NCBI GenBank assembly: GCA_018136815.1
Contig: CM030937.1
Coordinates: 1,600,253-1,664,252, forward strand
Reading direction: 5' to 3'
Source: Isochrysis galbana
Taxonomy: Eukaryota; Haptophyta; Isochrysidales; Isochrysidaceae
DNA length: 64,000 bases
The translations under genes were made by a program, and so were the position numbers. Positions within the stretch are counted from its first letter, which is position 1, and each line of letters begins with the position of its first letter. Shown piece after piece: positions 11,012 to 21,300 of the stretch. A model generated the notes under the pieces. That model did no database searches, was not told where the DNA came from, and worked only from the letters and a program-made list of their open reading frames with translations.

Positions 11012-11287
11012 CAAGTAGGTGGTACAAAAAATAGTCGAACGCGAACGCAACTCAAACTTTTTGACCGTTTGAACATAGTCAACTACCTACTACTCCCTTG
11101 ACCCCCAAAGTGAACACTGTGAAAAACACTGATAATTTTCCTCGCGCCGCGTACACGCGGCGCTCAACACCTCGCGGCTGTGCCGCGAACACACCCAACT
11201 CACGGCGCGCGACAATGAACACCCGTCAACTACATACTCACCCCCCCTAAAAAAGTGAACGCGCGTATTATTTTTACCACCTACTTG
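11012..11287. mobile_element. 276-bp TIR element (MITE), copy 1
   Basis: Bounded by inverted repeats CAAGTAGGTGGTA (11012-11024, and the reverse complement ending at 11287) and flanked by TA on both sides (11010-11011 and 11288-11289), which fits a TA target duplication of the Tc1/mariner superfamily. It has no ORF. It is the same length as 36743-37018 and differs from it at about four positions by eye (roughly 98.6 % identity). Confidence 0.9.
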
Positions 11288-11289
11288 TA

Positions 11290-11784
11290 CCGCGACCCCG
11301 GGTCGAAAGAGCTTCTACGAGAAAAGCTCGACTCGAATCGCGAGAAGAAAGGCAAGTTGATTTTGGGCTGAGGCGTCGCCCCCCCCCCCCCCCCTTCTGC
11401 TCCCCCCCCCCTCGGTCCCGGTCCCTCCCAGCGTTGGAGTGCAGCGCGAGCGATGGCGCGACGAGGGGGCGCTGTCGCTGTGGCGTTAGAGGAGTGTTGC
11501 GGTCGGGGGGAGAGCCGCCCTTTAGCCTTCCCAAAGAGAGGCCCTCTCTCTTTACTTTCCCGCCTTCGCGTGTTTTGACTTCTCCCTTCGGGTTGCATCC
11601 TCTCCGTCCGATCGGGATCCTCCGATCCCGATCTCCCTCTCTCTCCCCCGTGTGTTAGGATAGGGGTGATCGCTCTCGATCCCCCTCCCTTGTTTTCTCA
11701 TGTGTGCGCCCCCTTTCTTTCCTTGCGCGCGCCCCGTGTGTTTCCCGCGCTTTCTCTTGTCCCAGAGTTCCGAGAGTCGCGCCC
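11290..11784. other. Intergenic, short C runs and AG/CT-rich DNA
   Basis: Contains C runs at about 11381-11411 and CT-rich sequence that may be the 5' leader of the Pro-rich ORF that follows. No other feature is supported. Confidence 0.4.
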
Positions 11785-12500
11785 ATGGCCGCACTCCCTG
11801 GGGCTCTGGGCGAGCTCTCTCGACCACCGTCGCCCCAGGCTCGTGTGAGCGGTGTCCCTGCCGGTGCCATGCCTCCCTCCAGCCCCAGTGCTCCCCGTGC
11901 TCAGCCCTCCGTGAGCACGGTCGCCCCTGGAGAGCCCCATTCCTTGTCTCAAGAATCTTTAGAGTCCCAATCCACATCCACAGCCACAGCCACTCCACTC
12001 CGCCAGTCACATATGGTAGCGGAGGCGTGCCCGCCTCACTGCCCGCCCCAGCCACTGCCTCACCTCCTGTCCTTGCCTCGCCCGCGGCTCCGCCATCTCA
12101 CCAGCCGCCATCGCCCCACTCCGCACTTCCACCCCTGACCCACCAGTTTCACATTGCCAATCCATGGAACTCACCCACCCCATGGCACTCGCCACCGCCC
12201 CACCCTCACTCACCGGCCACCACACCCTACCCAGCCCAGCCATACAGTACCTACCAGCCCCCCCAACCCCCAGCCGGCCTGCCCGCCAACCACGGTGCCG
12301 CCGCGTTCACACAGCTGATCCAACAATTCCAGGACATGCTCGCACAATTCCAACACCCCCATCCTGCCCCCCCTTCCGCACCCTTCCTGCCATCTCCAGC
12401 CTTCTCACCGGTCACCGGTCATCTCCACCCCCTTGCCGAGCCAGCCTCCCTCAGCCCCAGGGCGAATTTGGCGGTGCAGAGGGCGGTGATGGGTCCATAG
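11785..12500 (+). pseudogene. Pro/His/Gln-rich gag-like ORF with a probable frameshift
   Basis: An ATG at 11785 opens a frame rich in Pro, Ser and Ala that runs to 12138. A second frame covering about 11950-12500 continues the same composition with more specific sequence (for example HQFHIANPWNSPTPWHS and AAFTQLIQQFQDMLAQFQ) and ends at TAG 12500. The best reading is one gene crossing from the first frame to the second by an indel near 11960-12010, or by an unseen intron. The Pro-rich N-terminus followed by a short amphipathic helix resembles the gag or ORF1 region of retroelements, but no CCHC knuckle, protease or RT follows in frame. A minority possibility is a host scaffold protein. Confidence 0.35.
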
Positions 12501-13388
12501 AAACAGATTGAATCAATCTCTAGTGGGTGATTTCTAGCGAGAGACCACACACAACTCAGTAGGGGTTCAAGGGTACGAGGGGTCACGGCATGGCTTCGAT
12601 CGCAGAGCGCTGCGACGGTTGCTGGGTGCGTACGAAGACACGCCACACCACTTTCTAACATAAACAAGGGCAACACGTAATAAACACGGGAGCGAAAGCC
12701 ACGGTGGGTGAACAGAGAGAGCAAAGAAGGAACCAATTGGCCAGAAGAGAACTCGTCGTCTCGTCGTCCTAGAGAAGGATTGCACACAGAAAAGGCGCGA
12801 AAGGGATTCATCCATGCTTAGTGAAGATCCTACAAGATTCATCGGCGAATAGCGTCTCAACGCGAGCACAGCGGCGTGCACTTTACCTATAGCTTTTCGT
12901 AGCTTAGCCATGGAGTAGCTGGTAGACTTAAAAAGTCTAGAAGCTTACAGAGGTGTTAGACTTACAGAGTCTAGATGCTTGAGGTTGTTAAGGGTGTACT
13001 TTAGCAAGCAATATGCTCGCTACTTCCTTGGTCTTCATCGACACGTGCTTACTACTCCCTTGATCTCCATGCCTGGGTGATCAGTCCACAGCTAGAGCAT
13101 ATTCATATTCCGAGTAGAAAGAAGCCTGTAGAAGCTGCTTGGCCACGTGGATATAATGGTAGACCAACATTGAATGAAGTGTAGTGATTGATAGAAGCGT
13201 GGAGACGTCGTAGACGTATAGATAGACATGAGAACGAAGATTGATGATTTACCATCGCGGTTATATTATAACGGTAGAGCGGAAAATAGCGGAATAGCCT
13301 GCAGAGGCTCGCGAATGCGACACCCCCCGACTAAGATCGAAACATCCCCTGATGTTGAGCGGTCGGACGGACGGTACGTTCGATTACC
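12501..13388. other. Intergenic, possible retroelement LTR or UTR
   Basis: AT-richer than its surroundings. Near 12930 and 12957 two similar stretches occur in direct orientation (TAGACTTAAAAAGTCTAGAAG and TAGACTTACAGAGTCTAGATG, each partly palindromic). The position between a gag-like ORF and an RT fragment suggests retroelement-derived sequence, but I cannot define LTR ends. Confidence 0.3.
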
Positions 13389-13748
13389 TTACTTACCATC
13401 AAGAGAAGTGGGGCGTTGCGCGTTGCGGCTCCTCACATTTGTGTGCCGCATGGCGACAAAGCGACAGCGGTGACGGTGGCGGAGAGCAAGCGTCCAATCG
13501 GCGGATACACTTAGTTGCCCCTGCTCTAGTGCTAGGTTTAGCATCCTTAGGAAGTCATGCTTCACTAGGTCTGTGAAGCTTTTATAAAACTCCGCCGGTA
13601 GCGCGTCCGGTCCCGCGCTTTTGCCGCTCCCTATTTGGGTGATGGCGTCTGTTAGTTCCTCCAGCGTTATCTTCCCTTCTATGGCGCTGCTGTCGTGTTC
13701 GCTCATTGGCCCGCCTATCTCTCCTGCTAGCTGCCCACCCCCCACCAC
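13389..13748 (-). pseudogene. LINE (L1-clade-like) reverse transcriptase fragment
   Basis: About 70 residues match the start of the non-LTR reverse transcriptase core: KITLEELTDAITQIGSGKSA, then GPDALPAEFYKSFTDLV. This is the K(S)xGPDxxxxEFYK motif of L1-type elements. No YADD box, endonuclease or rest of the RT is found in neighbouring frames, so this is a broken fragment. The last third of the ORF (from about 13500 downward) loses similarity. It may belong to the same family as the LINE tail at 61.1-62.9 kb. Confidence 0.7.
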
Positions 13749-15057
13749 CTTGGACTCTTGGCCTCTTCACATGCACCTGCCAACTCGTGCTTTCTGTTTA
13801 TTTGCGCTGCCCTCCCCTTTGCGCACGCGCCACGCGCTGCACGCTGAACACCCCCCAGTATGTATAAGTATAATAATAGCGATACTAGAAGTTATAATAG
13901 GGGTGTAAGCTGATATTAGTACTGATGTAAGTACTGATGTAAGTGTAAGCTCAAAACCACCGTAAGCTTACGGACTGACAGCCCAACTAGGAATTTTTTC
14001 CGGCTTGGCCGGGGAAACACAGGAAACTGCGGAGGAGGGGGAAACTGCGGAGGGGGGGGGAAACCAAAAACATTGGAGGCGGCGACTAAGTAGGTAGGCA
14101 GGCAGCTCAGCCTTCAGAGTGTTGGCATCCATGCCCCCCTCATCATCAGGCATGCCAAGGGGGGTGAGGCCAGCTAAGGCATCCACGGAAGCCGGCGGCC
14201 CGCGGCCGCGCGTGCGGTGAGAATATCTTTTAAATGATTTTGATTTTCCATTTTCCTTTTCCTTCCCCTTCCACAAAGCCTTATGACACATGAAAATGTG
14301 AAAATGTGACAAATGAGGATGAGGAGCCATTTTCACATTTTCACAACAAAGGAGCGCCTCCGCCTGGGGGGGGGGGTTGAGAACTGACACTTGCGCTTCC
14401 GGATAATAATGGGTCGCGGCGTCGATCGATGGTTTCGCGCAGCATCCCCTCCCATCGGCACCGATGTACGGATGCTTGCCGATGCTGACTAAGTTAGACG
14501 AGGTGCCAGCTCAAGCTCGACTCGACACAGCGCCTTGGTCAAAGTCGGCTCCGGGGCCCGAAAGAAAGCTCTGGACCCCTTGAGATCGCAGCCTCCTCGG
14601 GACAACCCCCCCCGAGGGACAGACGGAACTGACGGGGGGAAAGGAAGAGATGACGAAGTCTTCCCCTTGGACCTATTTGGAAGAATGAGCGGGCAAGAAG
14701 GGTGAGAGGACGACAGAGAGGAGAGCAGGCGAGGAGAGAGAGGGAGCAGACGATAGAGCAGTACTTAGGGATAAGGAGTGGTAGTGAGAGGAGGAGGATT
14801 CACGAGAGGGCGAGGAGAGGGGATGGATGCTGGGGGGGGGGATGTTGAGAGGAAGAGTGAGGAGAGAAGGGAAGAGGCAGACAAAAGGGGAGTCACGCAA
14901 CGCCACGTTTGGTCGGTCGGTCGGATTCCTTCTCTCTTCTCTCTCTTTCTTTTTCTCTCTCTCTCTCTGCTACCTGTCTTTTCTCTCTCGAATCAGTAGA
15001 GTACCGTACCATCTCTCTCTCCCTTTCATCTCTCTCCGCTCTCTCTTCTTTTGTGCT
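13749..15057. other. Intergenic, repeats and CT/GA-rich DNA up to the first gap
   Basis: It holds a short tandem of GATGTAAGTACT-type units (about 13918-13945), a GAAACTGCGGAGGGGGG tandem (14025-14065), one end of a dispersed repeat (GCGCGTGCGGTGAGAATAT near 14207) also seen near 16850, 17568 and 24505, and CT-rich DNA before the gap. No gene is supported. Confidence 0.5.
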
Positions 15058-15157
15058 NNNNNNNNNNNNNNNNNNNNNNNNNNNNNNNNNNNNNNNNNNN
15101 NNNNNNNNNNNNNNNNNNNNNNNNNNNNNNNNNNNNNNNNNNNNNNNNNNNNNNNNN
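15058..15157. other. Assembly gap (100 N)
   Basis: Exactly 100 N, a conventional placeholder for a gap of unknown size. Translations running through it are meaningless. Confidence 0.99.
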
Positions 15158-16559
15158 CCGCAGACGTGAGATTCCTTGCGTTGCCCAACTTGTTCGATCT
15201 TGCGCATCTTGAATCGGCGATTTCCGTGGAGAGAGGGTCGATAGAGAGCAGGGTAAAGCAAAAGCAGAAGGACTCCACGTTGCGTCACCGGAAGATAAGA
15301 TAATGCCACCGTAAGAGCTTGAGAAGAGCTTGAGAAGCTCTCCTCGCCACATTGCGCACCGGCTGGCCAGTCGTTGACAGCTTGACAATCCGGGAAACCG
15401 TGTTGCAAGCTCGTGCTGAAAGATCAGCAGCTGTGACACCCATAAGTACAACGCAGCCGCACGCCAGTGCGCACGCACAACAACGCGTGCTGTAAGGAAG
15501 ACCTGAAAAAGGTTCAACTTGAGGTGCTTCTATTTTTATTCCTACACCCAACGTGCTCTTCAGAGCGGAGGCAAGGGGGCTTGGCCCAAAAAAAGACCAT
15601 GCGGTTACAGTCCCTACGACGTACAACGTGCTCAACGCCGCGCGTCGCCGTCACTGGGGTCCGCATGGCTACACATAACAACAGGCGGAAACCCCAAAGC
15701 ACTCTTTTCTTTTTCGTCGACACCCTTTAACTAAACTCCGAGAAGTCCGCCCGGAGACCTGTAACCAGAGAAAGCACGTTGTCCAAATGCCAAATGAGAG
15801 CAAACGTGAACCACTGCTAGCCACGACCGGCTAGGTCCGGATCGGCCGGCCGCCTTGCGACACAGAAGGAAGTCGTAGGGGCGGGCCGCAAGCGCAGTCC
15901 ATACCCTTCCAACAGATGAAGGTACCTACCTACCTGGCTTCGCTTATGACAGGTCCTTGAAACAAGGAGCGAGGACAAACTTTGGTACATTGGCGTTCCG
16001 CAACATCTTCAATTTTTCCCCCGATCTCGTTTTGTGGGGCTCCATCATGGTGTCCGTTGAAAGGACCGATGCGCCCATGGCCCAATTCGTGCGACAAATA
16101 TTATTTCATACTACTATAGTAAGGCCGCAACTAAGTTTATACTAGGTTCGCCCATGGGGGGGCACGAGCCCCCCTCTCTCTCCACTCCTCCCCTGCCCTG
16201 GGGGAGGAACCACCCATCCTCCTGGCATGCCCGATGGCTTGCCAGGAGGAGACTGCCCTGCTGACCCACTCTCTTCCCCACAGACTCGCCTAGTTCGCTC
16301 GTCCTGGCCCCTCGTGGCCAGTCCATCGCTCCAACCCCCCCTCCCCCCCTGGTCGACAGGCAGGCAGGTGCAGATTGGGGGCCCCAGAGGCTCAGGATCG
16401 CCAGCGAGGGAGAGGCAAGGGAGGCCAGGGCTTAGCCCCAGCCTCCTCTGCCCCTTGAGCTGCCGCCTCCAGGAGCCTCCAGGGGTCGCCAGCAGGCAGC
16501 TGCAGGCCTGTCGCAGGCACGCCATCGCGCGTGCCGCAGGAGAGCGGAGAGGGAGCGCG
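15158..16559. other. Intergenic, no supported gene
   Basis: Many overlapping ORFs on both strands, none with a recognisable domain, plausible intron structure or consistent composition. No RNA gene was seen. Confidence 0.45.
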
Positions 16560-16925
16560 GAGAAGGGGGCGGGCGGAGCGAGAGCTCCGCCCACCGAAAA
16601 ATAGGTAAGTCCCGCACCTGTTTACAGGAGAAGTCGGGACTGAGGACGCCGCCGGCCCGGTAGGCGTAGGAGGAGAAGGGGGGGCGGATCGCCGGGGGGG
16701 GGGCGCGGGCCACCGGACCATATCTAAGGCCTTTACCCCTATCCCCCTAGTAGTGCACGGGGGGAGTCGCCTGATGGCAAGGGGAGAAGGGCCGGGGGAG
16801 TGGGGGTGTAGAAAGTTTTGCTGCGTGAGTAGAAAGTAGAGGGTCCACAGCCGCGTGTGCGGTGAGACTATTAAGATATTTATTTATTCATTTATTACTA
16901 TTGTAAGGCCGTGAGCATGCAATAG
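16560..16925 (+). repeat. Dispersed repeat family, copy A (related to 17205-17600)
   Basis: It shares an ordered series of blocks with 17205-17600: an AGCTCCGCCCAC block, a CGCCGCCGGC block, a GCGCGGGCCAC block, ATCCCCCTAGTAG with GTGCA, and a terminal GTGCGGTGAGAnTATTAAG, followed by AT-rich DNA. The conserved end also appears near 14207 and 24505. This looks like two diverged copies of one short element, perhaps a SINE or non-autonomous element. The class is unassigned. Confidence 0.5.
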
Positions 16926-17204
16926 ACAACCATCAACTATCTAGATATCTAGAGCTCTAGATGGTGCTGATGCTGATGGGCGTCTTGTTGAGGCTTTGGG
17001 GTGGCTAGGCTAGGTGTGGTTGTCCGGACTCGTCGTGGGCGCCGTGGCTCGCGGGCCACCTGGGTGGTGGTCGTGAACCCTTCGCGGCTTCAGCCATAGA
17101 CCGATCGTGCCGGCGCGACGTGGGGGGGGGGGGGGAGGTAGGTAGGAGAGGACGAGCGCGGCGCGCGCTCCATGCATGACCCTCTTGCCTATTGGTTTAA
17201 CGAT

Positions 17205-17600
17205 AGTTGCAGCCGGGGAGGGGAGCGGCGTGAGCGACAGCTCCGCCCACTGCCAAAATCGGTGCTGGGAATGAGAACCGCCGCCGGCTCGTTACGTCTT
17301 CACAAGATAAATAAGACTGTGCTGAGAATGAGAACCGCCGCCGGCTCGTTAACGCATGACGAGGCGAAAGGGGAGGTGCTTGAGCGAGATCACCGGGGGA
17401 TTGCGCGGGCCACGCACTAGAGCTCAGCTATCTCAGCCCTTTACCCAATCCCCCTAGTAGGTAGTAGTGCAGAGGGAGCGTGAGAGCAGTGAGTCGCCCG
17501 CGCAATCCCCCTAGTAGGTAGTAGTGCAGAGGGTGCGTGAGAGCAGTGAGTCCAAGGCCCAAGGCCGCATGCGCGGTGAGAATATTAAGGCTAAGGCAAG
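17205..17600 (+). repeat. Dispersed repeat family, copy B, with an internal ~74-bp tandem duplication
   Basis: Same block order as 16560-16925. A segment beginning AATCCCCCTAGTAGGTAGTA occurs twice in tandem (about 17446 and 17507), each followed by GCAGAGGG and GCGTGAGAGCAGTGAGTC. A GAATGAGAACCGCCGCCGGC block is also duplicated (about 17267 and 17324). It ends CGCGGTGAGAATATTAAG near 17588. Confidence 0.55.
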
Positions 17601-18352
17601 GCCATTGATCACTACAAGTATTTCTCGGGAAGGTGCTCGAGCCTTAGGCTGCTGTGGCACTACTGCTCGATATGGGTGTTGGGCGCTCATGGATTAGTAT
17701 TGTATAAAGAAGTGCAGGATAAGGATACTGCCATAATACACAACCGAGAACGCGAAAAGATGAAAAGATTATGCGCTATGTCACACTCACAATAGTGGAG
17801 TAGTACGCATACATATTTGCGCAACGTCAACAACGCATTAGCACAAAACACAAAACACGCATGTACAGGCAAGTAGGTACGCGCTGTCACACGCCCCATA
17901 GAAGCAGCATACGGAAGAAGCATAGTGTCGAGGGCAGGAGCAAAGAGACGGCATGATGAGCGACGACCACGGCTTGCAGGTGTTCCTCATGCGCAAGAAT
18001 TTGGCCCCCTTCCCATCGTCGCTGTGGTTGCGCCCAATCCAAGTTGCATCACTCATCACTTGGCAGGTCATGGCCTCGCTGCGCCGTAATATCACGAAAG
18101 AATTTCCAGTTTGCGAAACGTCACCTGTACATCATAGCAAGAACACAGTTAGATCACCGTACACGAGTCTCGTTACGACCGCATGGTTGCTTCTTGATCC
18201 CTTGCATTGTGGAAGTCAATCTCACACAGGGGAGGAGGCCCTTTGACGTGAACGAGACTTTAGTACGTGCGAGGATGGGTGAACCGACTGCCGTGCTCTC
18301 GTTGGGTTGAAGCTGTGCCGTGGAAAAGCGTGGAGGCGAACAAACTGCATAG
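17601..18352. other. Intergenic / 3' flank of the SCC2 gene
   Basis: AT-richer stretch at about 17690-17900, then the 3' flank of the minus-strand SCC2 gene. The small ORFs show no domain. No feature is supported. Confidence 0.45.
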
Positions 18353-21300
18353 CTAATCTTCTTGGTATTCGGGGTCTGCATCATCACTCTCATCCTCGCC
18401 ATCACTAGTTGCACCCTTGGACTTGCGCTTGCGACTGCCCAATCCTCCCTTCTTGCACGCCTTCGCAGATCCGCCACCAGTTGATGGACGGCCGCGCTTC
18501 CTTGTACCGCCGGTCGAATCCCGTCCCTTTGCCGGCTTTGGTTTTGGCGTTGAAACGGATGCCGCTAGCAGGTTGTAATCCAGCTCCGCCTCGTCCGCTT
18601 GAAGCAGGTCGCGTAGCCATAGCACGCGCGCGATGTGAACCTGCGCACCTTTCAGCTGCGCCATGGACGCGTTCGCCTTGTCTCCGTTGGCAGTCTTCTT
18701 GCCCTTCTTATCCTTGCCGATCTCGCGACTGAATCGAGGGGGTAGCTGAGCTAGAACACTCACATCGAGCACTGGTTTGTTCGCTACCCGTACGGCGAGT
18801 CGATTTGTGGCCAAGCTGCTCGTATCGCTCGGTTCGAAAGCTTGGCATTTCAAACCACTCAGCTGGTAGATCTGCTTGATGTATCGTTTTAGCAGCAGTA
18901 GCAAGCAAATCATGGCGGCGGAGTGGCTGCAACGTTCGAGCCACATACCTTGGCCCTCACGGGACTGCACATCGCCCACGGAGTCCGTCGCAACTGTGCG
19001 CTCGTTGATTCGGGCGCACGACGCAAATGGGTCGGCCTCGCTCACTTCACCCACCAGACGTTCAAGCGCTTGCAAAGCGCTATCGGCGTGCAAAGAAAGC
19101 TGCCGATTGATGTGGTACACAAGGGTAAGCGGGTCCTCCTCCTTCTCAAATGGGAGCCCCGCGAGCGATTGTGCAACCCATCCAGCACGCTCGACAACTT
19201 GGTCCAAAGAGCCGGGATTCGTAGCATCAAGCTGGTCCGGATGAAGCAAGCCGACAAGAGCCTTGAGATACCCCAGCCTCTCTTTGCGCGAGGGCAACAT
19301 GAGCTCAAACATGAAGCGTGGCGTAAAAGCAGTCGGTGCCTGCTCCCCGTTTGAATTTGACGCAATAGCGGATGCACCAAGGGCTTCCGCTCGAAGGGCC
19401 GATTGTAGCCGGTACGCCGCAACCATTCCTTGCATTGCAACACCAGGTGAGCAAACCATTTGATGATGGCGCTCGTAGAGTTTGCGAAGTACTTCCTGCG
19501 CCGTTTGAGAGCAGCCCTTGGAAGCGGTGTCGAGCTCCAGCGCCATGAGCTGGGGTATACACGCCATTGGATGCACGAGGCCTTGCTCGAGCATCGCCCT
19601 TATAAGGTTCAAGGCCTCGCGCCGCACAGCCGGGTAACGTGGGTCGACCATCGCTTCCAGTATAGCCGTTTGATGTTGCTGCAGCGTCCCACTCACAGCA
19701 GCACTCGCCTCGGTGGCTTGCTGTGCGGCCTCCTTGCGCATGTCCGTGGTGGGTGCTGCAGGCTGTTTGAGCAACTCAAGCATACTCGAAAGGGCTTGTT
19801 GTCTGAGCTGTGGAGGCGCATGGGAGCGCAAGACGACGCGCGTCATGCCGCGACAGGCAAGTAGCAAATCATGCCGTCGGACACAGAGATGGCCAATTGC
19901 CTTGAGAGCGTACAGTGCAACGGTAGGACAGGAATTCGGGGCTTCAGAATCTTCAGCGTCGTTACCGGAAGGAAGGAAGCCGTGAAGCTGGTCAAAGATC
20001 TCACGAGTGAAGTCTCCACTATAGGTGATGGGCTGGCCATCCTCATCGAAAGCTTCCACCCTCATGCCCGGGGCCTCGAAATCAAAGTAGCGACAAAGCA
20101 AACCAGCGCAAAGTATGGACCGGTGTAACTGATCGCGCAAGCGCTCCGCTTGCGTCGGATCCTTCGCGCGCGTCATCATTTGACAGAGGCGTGCGAGAGT
20201 TTCATGGAGCAACTGATGGTTGTGCGACTTCTCCACCGTGCAACAGAGGGCAGCGATGGCTTGTTGCAGTAACTGCTCGGGCACACGAAACACCAGTGCC
20301 CCAAGTAGCCGCTCCAACTTCTCGAGAAGACCTTTGCGCGGTTGGTCCAAGAGAGGCATCAATTTGGGAAGCATGTCACAAACATGGTGTAGTACTGACG
20401 AGTAATGATCATATTGTAGGTAGTTGGGAAGAAGCTCCACGTGTGGCACCAAAAGTGCGGGTTTGGCCGCACAAAAGAGTGACAGCGCCTGCAAAATGCT
20501 CCCCAGTCCCTGCGTATCAGCGGTGCCATTCTCGTGAAGTTGAAGCAACATCTGTGTATTTGCAGAGGTTGGAGACCGGGTTAAAGTTTGCAGAGGTTTA
20601 CGGCCGGCTCAACGCGCCAGGAGGCATTGGCGCCCGGCATTTGGCAAGAGGGAAGTAGCGACGATGGTCGGCAGCTCGGCATCTCGGCAGCCACCTAAAG
20701 TATTGAGCGTGAAGAGGGGGGGGGCAGGCTGTCTCACCTCCATCAGCTGTGCGACAAGCTGTGAGCTCACATGCAGCGTGGCCGCGTGCTCCTTCATCCC
20801 CTTGCCATCGGCCGGCTTGGTAAGCAGCTTGATCAAGAGCTGCCGTAGCCAATCACTCCACGATGGCGTCGCTCCGGCGACGACATTTGCCATATGAATG
20901 CAACGCAAGCTGGTTTCCTCCTCAGAGAGCATCTCGCCCCCTGACGGCGGCATGAACCATAACTCGTAAAACGCGCGGACGACGAGCTTTTGCACCTCGT
21001 CTTCATCGTTGACGCGGCCCATGAGCCGTCGACACGCGTCGATGGCCAAGCGCGACGAGGGATCCTTCATGCAGAGCTCGCGCAAAATGCGCACGACGCG
21101 CTTGCGCACCGAGATGCCAACATCGCCTAGCCGACGCACGATAGGCTCATAGTACAAGGGCACAAACTCGGGCCTCGATAGGATGTATTGGCCTATTAAG
21201 TCAAGCGTCGCCTCCCGAACGGCAATCGATGGCTCGCATAGGGCGAGGTGGACGGCCTGCTTCACGCCAGCCATCTCGAGAGTCGATGGGTCAGCGTTGA

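Noticed and set aside
14827-15517. ORFs spanning the gap at 15058-15157
   Set aside because: They consist largely of N-derived residues and CT-rich low complexity. The gap length is a placeholder.
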